Assembly: GCF_002056795.1 (NCBI RefSeq)
Contig: NZ_CP020104.1
Location: 5,093,501 to 5,157,500, forward strand
Origin: Spirosoma aerolatum
GTDB taxonomy: Bacteria; Bacteroidota; Bacteroidia; Cytophagales; Spirosomataceae
DNA length: 64,000 bases
Direction of reading: 5' to 3'
Position numbers and translations under genes: made by a program
The notes under the pieces: model-generated
What the model saw: only the letters and a program-made list of their open reading frames with translations
The model's database searches: none
Told to the model about the DNA's origin: nothing
Shown here: in pieces, positions 53,255 to 62,494 of the stretch
Numbering within the stretch: the stretch's first letter is position 1
Layout: every line of letters starts with the position of its first letter

Positions 53255-53989
53255 ATGAAGACACTTATTATTGACGACGAACGTTTAGCCCGCAACGAAC
53301 TCCGCAGGCTTCTCGAAAACTTCCCCAAAATTCAGATTATCGGAGAAGCCGCCAATGCGGACGAAGCCTTGCCCATGATCGAAGAACTGGAGCCCGAGCT
53401 ACTGTTTCTAGACATTCAGATGCCTGGAAAAAACGGCTTTGAGCTACTCCAGTCGATCGAAGGCAAAACGCCGGAAGTGATTTTTACGACGGCCTATGAC
53501 GAATACGCCATTAAAGCGTTCGAGTTCAATGCGCTCGATTACCTCCTCAAACCCGTCGAACTATCCCGGCTGTCGGAAGCCATTCATCGGGTCGAAGAAG
53601 AACAGCATATTCCTGAGGCAACGGGCCAAGCGGTAGGTATTTCGACAAAAATTCTGGGCGAAAATGACCAGGTTTTTGTCAAAGATGGCGAAAAATGCTG
53701 GTTCGTCAAACTCGGCAAAGTGCGACTGTTCGAGTCAATGGGGAACTACGTCCGGCTCTATTTCGACGACCAGAAACCATTGGTTCTCAAATCATTAAAT
53801 GCACTTGAAGATCGTCTGAACCCAACCACGTTCTTCCGGGCCAATCGCAAACATATTATTAACCTTCAATGGATCGAAAAAATCGAGCCCTGGTTTAGTG
53901 GTGGATTGCTGGTTACGCTACGCGGGGGCGATAAAATCGAAATTAGCCGCCGACAGGCTATTCGGTTTAAAGATTTGTTAAGTTTGTAA
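53255..53989 (+). CDS. LytTR-family response regulator
   Basis: A 244-residue regulator: receiver domain MKTLIIDDERLARNELRRLL with phospho-Asp in ELLFLDIQMPGKNGFELLQ, and a LytTR DNA-binding domain (about 140-244: VFVKDGEKCWFVKLGKVRLF; FFRANRKHIINLQWIEKIEP; KIEISRRQAIRFKDLLSL). It works with the LytS-type kinase immediately upstream. The 90 bp between them hold an imperfect hairpin of the GAGAATC/GATTCTC type. Confidence 0.94.
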   Translation: MKTLIIDDERLARNELRRLLENFPKIQIIGEAANADEALPMIEELEPELLFLDIQMPGKNGFELLQSIEGKTPEVIFTTAYDEYAIKAFEFNALDYLLKPVELSRLSEAIHRVEEEQHIPEATGQAVGISTKILGENDQVFVKDGEKCWFVKLGKVRLFESMGNYVRLYFDDQKPLVLKSLNALEDRLNPTTFFRANRKHIINLQWIEKIEPWFSGGLLVTLRGGDKIEISRRQAIRFKDLLSL

Positions 53990-54071
53990 TAGCAGCTACC
54001 TGAACGTGAATGGTTAATTGAAAGACCAGGGACAAGCTCGTAGCGCTTCCTTGATTAGCCCTTGACGCTTC

Positions 54072-54872
54072 ATGAAGCATATCCCATATATCGTTTTGCT
54101 GGCGGGTTTAGCCAGTATGTTTGCTGCTTGCCACACCGCTCAAAGTGACCCTCCGGCCTTAGATCGTCAGCAGTATACGCTGGGCAGTCCTACCCCCTGC
54201 GACACGACAACCAATACGGGAGTGGATGTATCGGTGTCGTACATCCAGTTGAAAGACGATACGGAAGGCGCTCGTAAAATCAACGACAGTTTACGATTGC
54301 TGGCGGTGAACAGTGTGGTCAACTGGCTCGACAGCGCTACCATCGCCAGCCATCCCGATGTTCATAGTAACCTGGCGAAAGCCGCATCGCTTTTTGCCAA
54401 AGATTACGAAGTAATGCGGAAAGACATGGGTAGCCTGGGGGGATGCTGGGAGCTGGAAACCAGTGCTGATACGATGCATGTTGGCCCCAAAGCCTTAACT
54501 GTAAAGGTCGAAACCAGAGCCTATACGGGTGGAGCCCATCCGAACTCAAACCTGTCTTTTTATACATTTGACCGGGAAACGGGCCGGACGCTTACCTTAA
54601 ACGACATGATTGCCGATACGACTGCTTTGCTCGGAGTCCTGGAGTCAGCCTTTCGACAACAACAACACCTTTTACCCCAGGCGAATCTGGAAGAGCAGGG
54701 CTACTTTCTGCGCGATGGCCATTTTTTCCTGCCAGCCAATGTAGGTACCAGCCGCAATGGACTGGTTTTCTATTACAATCCGTACGAAATAGCCGCTTAT
54801 GCTGTCGGACCCATTCAGGTAACTGTCCCCTACGAAAAACTGAACGGTATTCTGCGTGACGACTGGCAATAG
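54072..54872 (+). CDS. DUF3298/RsiV-like lipoprotein
   Basis: A 266-residue lipoprotein (lipobox MFAAC). Residues about 45-150 form a DUF4163-like part (VDVSVSYIQLKDDTEGARKI) and about 150-260 the DUF3298 part: VKVETRAYTGGAHPNSNLSF, GRTLTLNDMIADTTALLGVL and GLVFYYNPYEIAAYAVGPIQ, the usual C-terminal signature. In Bacillus RsiV this fold binds lysozyme, but most members are uncharacterised. Follows the LytTR pair by 82 bp. Confidence 0.88.
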   Translation: MKHIPYIVLLAGLASMFAACHTAQSDPPALDRQQYTLGSPTPCDTTTNTGVDVSVSYIQLKDDTEGARKINDSLRLLAVNSVVNWLDSATIASHPDVHSNLAKAASLFAKDYEVMRKDMGSLGGCWELETSADTMHVGPKALTVKVETRAYTGGAHPNSNLSFYTFDRETGRTLTLNDMIADTTALLGVLESAFRQQQHLLPQANLEEQGYFLRDGHFFLPANVGTSRNGLVFYYNPYEIAAYAVGPIQVTVPYEKLNGILRDDWQ

Positions 54873-54950
54873 ATCGGCTTTTCCCAACCAATTTACAGCG
54901 CCAACCCCATCCGGCTACTAACTGTACTGGTCACTGGCGCCATTATTCCC

Positions 54951-54958
54951 TATTTTTG
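54951..54958 (+). promoter_or_regulatory. Candidate -7 box for the DUF2079 gene
   Basis: TATTTTTG fits TAnnTTTG, 51 bp before the first DUF2079 start codon. No ideal -33 TTG seen. Confidence 0.4.
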
Positions 54959-55008
54959 CCCTTACAACGAGTCACGCTCCATGAAATGGAGATTCGTTTC
55001 CGTATTGT

Positions 55009-56547
55009 ATGAGACCAAATTGGATTGGCCCCGTAGCCATCAGTAGCCTTTTTTTGCTCCTCTTCTTCTGGTTTAAAGTCGTTCGATTTCAGGCGTTGTA
55101 TTATACGTACAACGATATGTACATTTTCCTTCAGGAATCGTATAGCTGGATGAATGGGCGCCCTGTTTTGTACGAAAATATCTGGGGCTACGATGATCGA
55201 ATTCATAATAATTATGCCATGCTCCTGTGGGGGCCTCTTATCTACGTCTGGGGTGCCTATGGAGCCTTTTTCGTTCAGTTCGGTCTCACTCTGCTCAGTT
55301 ATGTATTACTTCTACGTCACCTGGCCATTCGGTTAGCTAACTGGGCTTTATGGCTGATGCTGGCTGTACTGCTGCTGGGGCCGGTCTGGTTTTGGTTTTA
55401 TGAACACCCCAATATCGGCTGGCATCCCGAACTGACATACTTCCCATTATCGATCCTCTTTCTGCTAGCTTTGGTGCACGCGCATACAGGCTGGCTCTTT
55501 GTAACAGCTACGCTTCTGGTACTAGTAAAAGAGGACGGGGCTTTGCTGGCTGGGGCAATTCATCTGGCATTCCTGTGTCTTCAATATCTGGTCACTAACC
55601 GGCAGCAATCTATCTTTGGTATTCTGACGAAACCCCGATTCTGGCTGGTGCTCGGTGGCTGGGCCTTACTGTTTATAGCCGGCATGGCTTTTTTATCCTT
55701 TAAAAACCATGCTGCCGAACCAGAGCCTCGTCTGCAACAGGCACTCAATGCTATCCATACCGGATTAACCTCCCGCGAGTTTATCCGTACCAATCTGCTG
55801 TTGTTTGCCCAGACACTGTTGCTGTTAGCGCCCCCAATTGGCGTATTGAACTATGGCTTATATCGCCTGGATTGGCGACAGGCGGGTAGTATCTTACTGG
55901 TTTACGGTGTTGGGTTGCTGCCTATTTTGCTGTCGAACTGGGTGCAGGGGGCTACGTATTATGGCACCAACGCCCTTTTTGATTTGGTATCGCTGACCTG
56001 GCCGCCCCGCTTTGTGCTTGTTTATGCCTTTTCGACCGTTTATACGATTGCTTTCTGGCTGCTGTACAAGGCAGATCGGGTATCAATCCAACGCTGGCAG
56101 TCAGTACGCATTGGTTTACTATTATTCATTATTCAGCTACCCATAGTACAGTATGCCCGCCCGGACTTTCGGTTGTTTACCATTCTGCGCGACAGTTTTA
56201 CGCATCGTTTCGATCCGCAAAAAGAACCTCTGCTACCAGATGATGATGTGACTGTTGTCAAGAAACTGGCCCAGGCCATTCCTCCCCACTCCAATGTATT
56301 TGTGTTTGACTATCTGATTCCTTTATTTCACAAGCATTATAACATCTGGCCCACTGAAAAGCAGTGGGAAAATGCAGACCTGGCTATCATTCCGTCCAAC
56401 GATTTTCAGAAACTTGGCGATCGTCTGCCTCGGGTGATGAAACACCCTTACAAACCGGTTCGGCTGAGTACCTATACCCTTTACGTTACCCCGGCCTACG
56501 AGCCTTATATAAACGCAGTACTTACTCCTAACGGCAACGCAAAATGA
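55009..56547 (+). CDS. DUF2079 membrane protein, copy 1
   Basis: A 512-residue protein with about nine membrane segments. MYIFLQESYSWMNGRPVLYE, GYDDRIHNNYAMLLWGPLIY, PNIGWHPELTYFPLSILFLL and LVLVKEDGALLAGAIHLAF match DUF2079, a family resembling GT-C/PMT-like glycosyltransferases; the Asp in YNDMYIF and the Glu-Asp in VKEDGA are candidate functional acids. A paralogue of the same length lies at 58438. Probable role in cell-surface glycan assembly, inferred from the fold and the glycosyltransferase nearby. Confidence 0.82.
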   Translation: MRPNWIGPVAISSLFLLLFFWFKVVRFQALYYTYNDMYIFLQESYSWMNGRPVLYENIWGYDDRIHNNYAMLLWGPLIYVWGAYGAFFVQFGLTLLSYVLLLRHLAIRLANWALWLMLAVLLLGPVWFWFYEHPNIGWHPELTYFPLSILFLLALVHAHTGWLFVTATLLVLVKEDGALLAGAIHLAFLCLQYLVTNRQQSIFGILTKPRFWLVLGGWALLFIAGMAFLSFKNHAAEPEPRLQQALNAIHTGLTSREFIRTNLLLFAQTLLLLAPPIGVLNYGLYRLDWRQAGSILLVYGVGLLPILLSNWVQGATYYGTNALFDLVSLTWPPRFVLVYAFSTVYTIAFWLLYKADRVSIQRWQSVRIGLLLFIIQLPIVQYARPDFRLFTILRDSFTHRFDPQKEPLLPDDDVTVVKKLAQAIPPHSNVFVFDYLIPLFHKHYNIWPTEKQWENADLAIIPSNDFQKLGDRLPRVMKHPYKPVRLSTYTLYVTPAYEPYINAVLTPNGNAK

Positions 56548-56831
56548 CTTTCGACCAGTTTACAGCAACCCTGACCCAACCGCAACCCCCAACCAACTTA
56601 CATCCGGTTTTACAAGGGCTTTGGTACGATGCCAACGACGATTGGGAACAGGCCCATTCAATAGCCCAGAGCCGTGAAGGCACCCAGGCGTACGACCGTC
56701 TGCATGCGTACCTCCACCGGAAAGAAGGTGACCGATTTAATGCCAATTACTGGTATCGTCGGGCGGGGGCTTCGTTTTTTACGGGTACATTGGATGAAGA
56801 GTGGGCGGCACTCGTCCAGCAGCATTTATAA
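56544..56831 (+). CDS. Small conserved protein of unknown function, overlapping DUF2079
   Basis: A 95-residue protein (MTFDQFTATLTQPQPPTNLH; LQGLWYDANDDWEQAHSIAQ; AYLHRKEGDRFNANYWYRRA) whose ATG overlaps the DUF2079 stop (ATGA), which implies translational coupling. The repeated W-D-A and W-Y-R-R-A pattern suggests an all-helical fold. Similar small proteins occur in Cytophagales, as far as I recall; the function is unknown. Confidence 0.75.
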   Translation: MTFDQFTATLTQPQPPTNLHPVLQGLWYDANDDWEQAHSIAQSREGTQAYDRLHAYLHRKEGDRFNANYWYRRAGASFFTGTLDEEWAALVQQHL

Positions 56832-56859
56832 ATAGGGCAACTCAGTCCCAGCCAGACAC

Positions 56860-58296
56860 TCAGATAAACTTGATTTTGTTCAAGGCGAAGAAGGTCATTT
56901 TCAGCAGGAGCCAGCCATGCTTAAACCGCGAGATATTGGTTTCGCCGTAGGTACGAGCCCGGTACCGAATCGGAATTTCGACAAACTTAAGATTCAGCTT
57001 AGCTGATCCAAAAATAAGGTCGAAGTCGCCAAACGGATCGAAATCCCCAAAATAAGCCCGGTTCGCACTTAGTCGCTGGTAATTGGCCCGCGTAAGCACT
57101 TTAGTTCCGCAGAGGGTATCTTTGATCCGCTGATTCAACAGCCACGAGAAGGCAATCGAGAAGAATTTGTTACCAATCAGATTCAGCGTCCGCATGGCTT
57201 CTTTTTCCATTGGATACACCAATCGGGTACCGTTGATGTACTCGCCCTTTCCGTTGGCAATGGCTTCGTAAAACTTGGGAAGATCTTCGGGGGGAACGGT
57301 CATATCGGCATCCAGGATCATCAGGATATCGCCCGTAGCCATACCAAACCCTTTCCGAACCGCATCGCCTTTGCCCTTACCTTCCTGCTGTACACACTTA
57401 ATATCGTACTCAGGGGTATACTCGGCGGTTACGCGCTGAATTTCGGACCAGGTATCATCGGTCGAGTTACCTTCCACAAAAATCAGTTCCGTATGACTTC
57501 CCATAGCAGGCAGTCGCTGCACGATGGTTTCAATATTTCCTTTTTCGTTGCGAGCCGGAACGATAACGCTCACCGACGGCAGATCAACCGATTTATTGGC
57601 CTGCATACTACGAGCCACAATAAACGTACACAAGCCGAGCCGGTTGAAAAGAGGAAGATTAGCAATATACTTATTGAGCAGGCCAGACAAGAGCGGGATG
57701 TAGCGTGGCATCAAAAACTTCCGCCCTTCGCGAACGACATCAAATCCGGTCACATCGAGCAAATTTTCAATATCACCCCGGTCGAGCCAGTTTTGCCGAT
57801 GTTCGGGCATTTTCAGGCCAATGGCTTCTGCTGCCGAGAGCAACGGCGTCCAAAGCTGGTTTCTATAGGTAATTATAATCCGCGTGTCGGCGTGGCAAAC
57901 GCTGTGCAATTGCTTAAAGACCTGCTGAACGTCATCGAAATAGCCAATCGTGTCAGAGATAAGGATAAAGTCGAACACCAACCCATTCAGGTCCAGTTCT
58001 TTGGCGTCGGCTGTGCGCAAATCCAGTTTTGGGTACTTTTGCTGGCCATAGCGTATTAGCTCCGCAGTGGTATCGATACCCACTCCCAGAGAGGGCTGCA
58101 ACTGATTCAACACATACCCTGTTCCACAGCCTATTTCCAATATTGATTGGTTGGCGGGAATGTTATATCTCAGAAAATTTACTAAAATGCGATAATAATA
58201 GCTGTTCCGCTTGATCCAATGTTCCCGCTTAGAACCTTGTAAGTCTGATTGAGTACTATTTACCGATAGATCTTCAACATGCCTGAATTCACTCAT
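56860..58296 (-). CDS. Methyltransferase-glycosyltransferase family 2 fusion
   Basis: A 478-residue two-domain protein. Residues 1-230 are a class I SAM methyltransferase (SILEIGCGTGYVLNQLQPSL; DFILISDTIGYFDDVQQVFK). Residues 242-478 are a GT-A glycosyltransferase: VSVIVPARNEKGNIETIVQR, MATGDILMILDADMTVPPED with the DAD metal-binding motif, and the dolichol-phosphate-mannose-synthase-like RYRARTYGETNISRFKHGWL ending. It probably charges a polyprenyl phosphate with sugar, which could supply the DUF2079 GT-C-like proteins on both sides. Convergent with the small gene before it. Confidence 0.9.
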   Translation of the reverse strand: MSEFRHVEDLSVNSTQSDLQGSKREHWIKRNSYYYRILVNFLRYNIPANQSILEIGCGTGYVLNQLQPSLGVGIDTTAELIRYGQQKYPKLDLRTADAKELDLNGLVFDFILISDTIGYFDDVQQVFKQLHSVCHADTRIIITYRNQLWTPLLSAAEAIGLKMPEHRQNWLDRGDIENLLDVTGFDVVREGRKFLMPRYIPLLSGLLNKYIANLPLFNRLGLCTFIVARSMQANKSVDLPSVSVIVPARNEKGNIETIVQRLPAMGSHTELIFVEGNSTDDTWSEIQRVTAEYTPEYDIKCVQQEGKGKGDAVRKGFGMATGDILMILDADMTVPPEDLPKFYEAIANGKGEYINGTRLVYPMEKEAMRTLNLIGNKFFSIAFSWLLNQRIKDTLCGTKVLTRANYQRLSANRAYFGDFDPFGDFDLIFGSAKLNLKFVEIPIRYRARTYGETNISRFKHGWLLLKMTFFALNKIKFI

Positions 58297-58437
58297 ACTA
58301 TTACGTCAGGAAGCGGGTGATTATGGGGGGTTAGCGTTAAAAAGACAAAAATCATGTGCATTCCTACCTACAAATAAAGTTATTTTATTTTTCAGTCACT
58401 CATACTGAGTCGCTTTTTTACCATACAGCCCCGATCC

Positions 58438-59976
58438 ATGATGCCTAAAACCAACAGGCTATTACTCCTTGCATTGACCGCAGGTTTACTTTTTTTCGCG
58501 TTTAAACTGATTCGATTTCAGACCCTCGGCTATACATTCAACGACATGTATGCCTTTATCCAGATGTCGTGTAGCTATATGGACGGTCGGCCGTTTATGT
58601 ACGATAATATCTGGGGCTTTCATCACCGTATCCACAACTATTATACGGTACTTTTTTGGGGGCCTTTTTGCTACCTGTGGGGAGCTTATGGCCTATTTGC
58701 CGTACAAGCTTTCCTCTTAACCGCTAGTTATGCATTGGTTTACAGGCGATTAGCGAATCGCCAGATACCCACCTGGGCCCGGCAGGGTTTGCTGCTCGTG
58801 ATTTTATTGGGCCCGGTAGCCTTCTGGCTCAACGACCACCCTAACATTGGCTGGCATACCGAACTAACGTACCTCCCCTTTGCTCTTTTCTTTATTCTGG
58901 CGCTGACCAGTCGATCTGCATCCCGACAATACTGGGTGCCACTTACTGGTCTGCTTCTGGTGCTGATAAAAGAAGATGGCGCTGTGGTAGCGGCTTTGAT
59001 TCACCTGGGCTGGTTAGCCCTTACATTTCGGCAGGAATCTGATCAACCGTTGATAAAATTGTTAAGCCAGGGAACGTTCTGGCGCATTGCCGGTACCTGG
59101 GTAGCTATTTTCCTGCTGGGGATGTTCTGGCTGTCCTGGAAAAATCACGCAGCAAAACCGGAACCTCGGCTTCAACAGGCCCTTGCTTTATTGACTCAAA
59201 ATATTGCCACGAAGGCCTTCTGGAAAGAAATGCTGTTCTTACTGGGGGCCGTTATTGTACTGCTACTGCCAGCCGTAGGATTTCTGGCTTTACTGGCAAG
59301 GCAGCAACGCGCCAGCGTAATCTGGAGTTGGGTAACGATAGCCGGAGTTGGCTTAACTGCTTTAGTAGCACTGAATTTTGTGCAGAGTGTGTTGTATTAT
59401 GGTCAGCCTCTTTTTTATCTGGTATCGCTGACCTGGCCTCCGCGGTTTGTGCTGTTGTGGGCGTTTGTAGCTGCTTTCCTGATTGCCTGCCTACTCATGT
59501 CAAGTGATCGAATCCCTCAGCGGGCCCCATCGGGTACAACAATAGCGCTACTGGGATTATGGTTCTTTCAAATTCCTATTGTATACATAGCTCGTCCCGA
59601 CATTCCTCCTTTAAAAGATTGGGTGAGCCTGATACGCTATCGACCTGCAAAAGACAAAAACCCAGCCCTCATTCAATCGGCTGATCTGACGGCTATAAAG
59701 TGCATGGCAGCCCAGCTTCCTCCCCGGTCCAGTGTCTTTGCCTTTGATTATGTAATGCCCTTTTTTCATCGGCACTATGGCATATGGCCCACAGGTAATG
59801 CCTATCGTGCTGCCGATATTGCGATCATACCAACAACTGACCCGCAACACCTAACGCAGACGTCAGCCATGCCCAAAGCGGACACGACGTTCCGATTGAA
59901 TGCGTATACGATTTATACCAGTCGTGCTTACGCCCCTTACATCGGTCCATGCCTATCTAACACTGGCCCAAACTAA
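58438..59976 (+). CDS. DUF2079 membrane protein, copy 2
   Basis: A 512-residue paralogue of the protein at 55009, with the same landmarks: MYAFIQMSCSYMDGRPFMYD, GFHHRIHNYYTVLFWGPFCY, NIGWHTELTYLPFALFFILA, VLIKEDGAVV and WLSWKNHAAKPEPRLQQALA, the last nearly identical in the two. The start at 58438 (MMPKTN) could also be the second Met. The two copies flank the methyltransferase-glycosyltransferase gene. Confidence 0.82.
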   Translation: MMPKTNRLLLLALTAGLLFFAFKLIRFQTLGYTFNDMYAFIQMSCSYMDGRPFMYDNIWGFHHRIHNYYTVLFWGPFCYLWGAYGLFAVQAFLLTASYALVYRRLANRQIPTWARQGLLLVILLGPVAFWLNDHPNIGWHTELTYLPFALFFILALTSRSASRQYWVPLTGLLLVLIKEDGAVVAALIHLGWLALTFRQESDQPLIKLLSQGTFWRIAGTWVAIFLLGMFWLSWKNHAAKPEPRLQQALALLTQNIATKAFWKEMLFLLGAVIVLLLPAVGFLALLARQQRASVIWSWVTIAGVGLTALVALNFVQSVLYYGQPLFYLVSLTWPPRFVLLWAFVAAFLIACLLMSSDRIPQRAPSGTTIALLGLWFFQIPIVYIARPDIPPLKDWVSLIRYRPAKDKNPALIQSADLTAIKCMAAQLPPRSSVFAFDYVMPFFHRHYGIWPTGNAYRAADIAIIPTTDPQHLTQTSAMPKADTTFRLNAYTIYTSRAYAPYIGPCLSNTGPN

Positions 59977-59995
59977 TTGCCTGAGTTGTGGAGCT

Positions 59996-60478
59996 TTAGG
60001 GAACGTATGGACCGCCTGTTTCACCCCATCCCCAGGTTGGCATAGGCGCGTCCAGTTCCTCATTTACAGAGTCAGCGTTTGAATTGATAACGGCTAGTCG
60101 GGAGCCCCACTCCAAATAACCCACTAATGCCGAACGGAACTCAGGATCATCTGGCATGCCAACGGAATCGGCCGTATCCAGAATCAGCTCAATCCAGCGC
60201 CGACGCTGGATTTCGGTCAGGTGTCGACCCACATGTTTACGAATCATCTGGTAGTGGTTTCCTTCCTCATGGCTATACCGGGCAGGGCCACGAAACACCT
60301 CGGCAATAAAATGGGCTACATGCTGAGCATGTTCGGGCACCATGTTTCGAAATACCGGCTCAAGGATCGAATCCTGTCCTACACGCTGATAAAACAGGCT
60401 GGTCCAGTCTTCAAAGTTTTCCATCCCTCCCACCCACTCGTATAAAGTAGGGATGGGTGTTTTTGGTTGAGTTTCCAT
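59996..60478 (-). CDS. Group II-like truncated haemoglobin
   Basis: A 160-residue globin: LYEWVGGMENFEDWTSLFYQ, DSILEPVFRNMVPEHAQHVA, FIAEVFRGPARYSHEEGNHY and MIRKHVGRHLTEIQRRRWIE. H of the RKHVGRHL segment is the expected proximal haem ligand, and the tryptophan in RRRWIEL (G8) is typical of group II. Such globins bind O2 and NO or act in oxidative-stress defence. The tail DAPMPTWGWGETGGP is unusual. Confidence 0.9.
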   Translation of the reverse strand: METQPKTPIPTLYEWVGGMENFEDWTSLFYQRVGQDSILEPVFRNMVPEHAQHVAHFIAEVFRGPARYSHEEGNHYQMIRKHVGRHLTEIQRRRWIELILDTADSVGMPDDPEFRSALVGYLEWGSRLAVINSNADSVNEELDAPMPTWGWGETGGPYVP

Positions 60479-60498
60479 ACAATGGTTGCGGTTCGCTG

Positions 60499-60540
60499 GT
60501 AAAGCAAGTAAGCAAATCTAAATTTGTTTACTTGCTTTAC
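60499..60540. repeat. 19-bp inverted repeat upstream of the globin gene
   Basis: GTAAAGCAAGTAAGCAAAT faces ATTTGTTTACTTGCTTTAC with one mismatch and a 4-bp loop. A TAGATTTG -7-like box on the minus strand (60513-60520) covers the loop, so the globin promoter may lie within the hairpin. Confidence 0.8.
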
Positions 60541-60576
60541 TTCTACTGTTTTTAAAATAGATGCACAGCAAACTAC

Positions 60577-60609
60577 AAAAAAAAGGCCACACCCCGAAGA
60601 GTGCGGCCT
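60577..60609 (-). terminator. Intrinsic terminator after ald
   Basis: On the minus strand AGGCCGCAC pairs with TGTGGCCT (one mismatch) and is followed by eight T residues. Confidence 0.85.
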
Positions 60610-60635
60610 GCGTCTGTCGATGAATTAGTAATATC

Positions 60636-61769
60636 TTAATGTGTTAGTTCTTCTTCTGTAAGCACCGAGTTTACATCGGTCAGCGCCAGCCCAAAAGCAT
60701 CGGCTACCCCTTTGTAGACCACTTTGCCTTCTACCACATTCAGACCCAGCTTCAGATCGGCGTTGTCGCGGCAAGCTTGCTGCCAGCCTTTGTTGGCGAG
60801 TTGAATGGCATACGGCAATGTGGCATTGGTCAACGCTACAGTGCTTGTATAAGGAACAGCTCCCGGCATATTGGCTACGCAATAATGCACTACACCGTCA
60901 ATCACATAGGTTGGATTTTCGTGCGTTGTTGGGTGACAGGTTTCGATACAACCGCCCTGATCAACCGCTACATCGACCAACACCGTACCCGGCCGCATTT
61001 GCTTCAGCATTTCGCGGGTAATGAGGTGTGGGGCTTTAGCTCCCGGAATCAGCACAGCTCCTACGATTAGGTCACAGACTTTGATCATCTCCCGAATATT
61101 GTATTCGTTCGACATCATGGTCTGTACGTTTGGGGGCATGATATCCGACAGATACCGCAATCGGGGCAGGCTCACATCCATGATGGTTACGTGCGCACCC
61201 AGACCAGCCGCCATTTTGGCCGCCTGCGTTCCAACAATACCTCCACCCAGAATTAATACGTTGGCAGGCTTTACACCCGGTACACCACCAAGCAGAATGC
61301 CCCGGCCTTTCATTGGCTTTTCGAGGTACTTGGCACCTTCCTGAATTGCCATACGACCCGCAACCTCCGACATAGGCACCAGCAGAGGCAGGCTACGGTC
61401 AGGGCGTTCAACAGTTTCGTAGGCCAGACAAACGGCACCTTTCGCCAGCATGGCCTGGGTCAGTTCTTCCGACGATGCAAAGTGGAAGTAGGTAAACAGC
61501 AGTTGATTTTCTTTAATCAGGTCATATTCAGGAGCGATTGGCTCTTTGACCTTCATAATCATCTCGGCGATCCCGTACACCTCTTCGATGGTCGGCAACA
61601 TAACCGCCCCAGCTGCAATATATTCCTCATCTTCAAAACCACTCCCCTCACCCGCATTCACCTGCACATAAACAGTATGTCCATGTTTACGGAGTTCAGT
61701 AACACCAGCCGGTGTAAGCGCAACGCGATTCTCGTTGTTTTTGATTTCTTTAGGAACGCCAATGACCAT
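60636..61769 (-). CDS. ald: Alanine dehydrogenase
   Basis: A 377-residue protein: MVIGVPKEIKNNENRVALTP, GVTELRKHGHTVYVQVNAGE, the YFHFASSEELTQAML lysine/histidine region, and VLILGGGIVGTQAAKMAAGL as NAD-binding loop. It interconverts L-alanine and pyruvate plus ammonia. It is divergent from an Lrp/AsnC regulator, a common arrangement in which the regulator controls ald. Confidence 0.95.
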   Translation of the reverse strand: MVIGVPKEIKNNENRVALTPAGVTELRKHGHTVYVQVNAGEGSGFEDEEYIAAGAVMLPTIEEVYGIAEMIMKVKEPIAPEYDLIKENQLLFTYFHFASSEELTQAMLAKGAVCLAYETVERPDRSLPLLVPMSEVAGRMAIQEGAKYLEKPMKGRGILLGGVPGVKPANVLILGGGIVGTQAAKMAAGLGAHVTIMDVSLPRLRYLSDIMPPNVQTMMSNEYNIREMIKVCDLIVGAVLIPGAKAPHLITREMLKQMRPGTVLVDVAVDQGGCIETCHPTTHENPTYVIDGVVHYCVANMPGAVPYTSTVALTNATLPYAIQLANKGWQQACRDNADLKLGLNVVEGKVVYKGVADAFGLALTDVNSVLTEEELTH

Positions 61770-61806
61770 AGTGGCTTAAACGAAGGATTGTTGTACGTCG
61801 ATAGCA

Positions 61807-61814
61807 CAAAGGTA
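61807..61814 (-). promoter_or_regulatory. Candidate -7 box for ald
   Basis: TACCTTTG on the minus strand fits TAnnTTTG and is 38 bp before the ald ATG, in the region shared with the Lrp-type regulator. Confidence 0.55.
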
Positions 61815-61941
61815 AAGCAGCTATAAACGTTTTCTAGTAGTTTTTATCTTTTCAGGAAAAGAGGCATTACCTTTATGTGTTTGTAGGAATTTTTCCTATT
61901 AAGAAAATAAATCAGGAACTCTTGCCGTAAAAATTCCGCTT

Positions 61942-62403
61942 ATGGCTCTTGTCGACGCAACTGATCGGAAAATCCTGGACTTACTCCAACAGGATGCCCA
62001 TCTGACCATTCAGGATATTGGTCGGAAGATCAATCTGTCTAAAACCCCCGTCCACGAACGCATCAAACGGCTCGAACGCGAGGGCGTTATTGAACGCTAT
62101 GTAACCCTGGTCGATAAAAAAAAACTGGGTAATTCACTGATGGTTTATTGCCAGGTAACCCTCGATCGACAAACCCGCGATGCGTTTACCGCTTTTGAAA
62201 TCGACGTACGCGAACTCCCCGAAGTACTTGAATGCAATCGGGTATCGGGCACATTCGATTACCTGATCAAGATCATCAGCCAGGATATGGATACCTACAA
62301 CCATTTCTATCAGGAAAAACTGTCGGTCATTCCCGGCACCTTGCATATCAGCAGCTTCTTTGTGATGTCGGAGATCAAAAATTCGACTGTAATTCCGGTT
62401 TGA
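61942..62403 (+). CDS. Lrp/AsnC-family transcriptional regulator
   Basis: A 153-residue regulator: an N-terminal winged helix-turn-helix (DATDRKILDLLQQDAHLTIQ; DIGRKINLSKTPVHERIKRL) and a RAM ligand-binding domain (VLECNRVSGTFDYLIKIISQ; GTLHISSFFVMSEIKNSTV). Members sense amino acids. It is divergent from ald over 172 bp, so alanine metabolism is the likely target. Confidence 0.92.
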   Translation: MALVDATDRKILDLLQQDAHLTIQDIGRKINLSKTPVHERIKRLEREGVIERYVTLVDKKKLGNSLMVYCQVTLDRQTRDAFTAFEIDVRELPEVLECNRVSGTFDYLIKIISQDMDTYNHFYQEKLSVIPGTLHISSFFVMSEIKNSTVIPV

Positions 62404-62494
62404 TGCCTACATCGTGCCGAATCAGAAATTAACCTGTTCAGGAAGGAATTCGGGTTTAGTGGTGTTCTGTAATCATACCAGAATACCCCACGAT

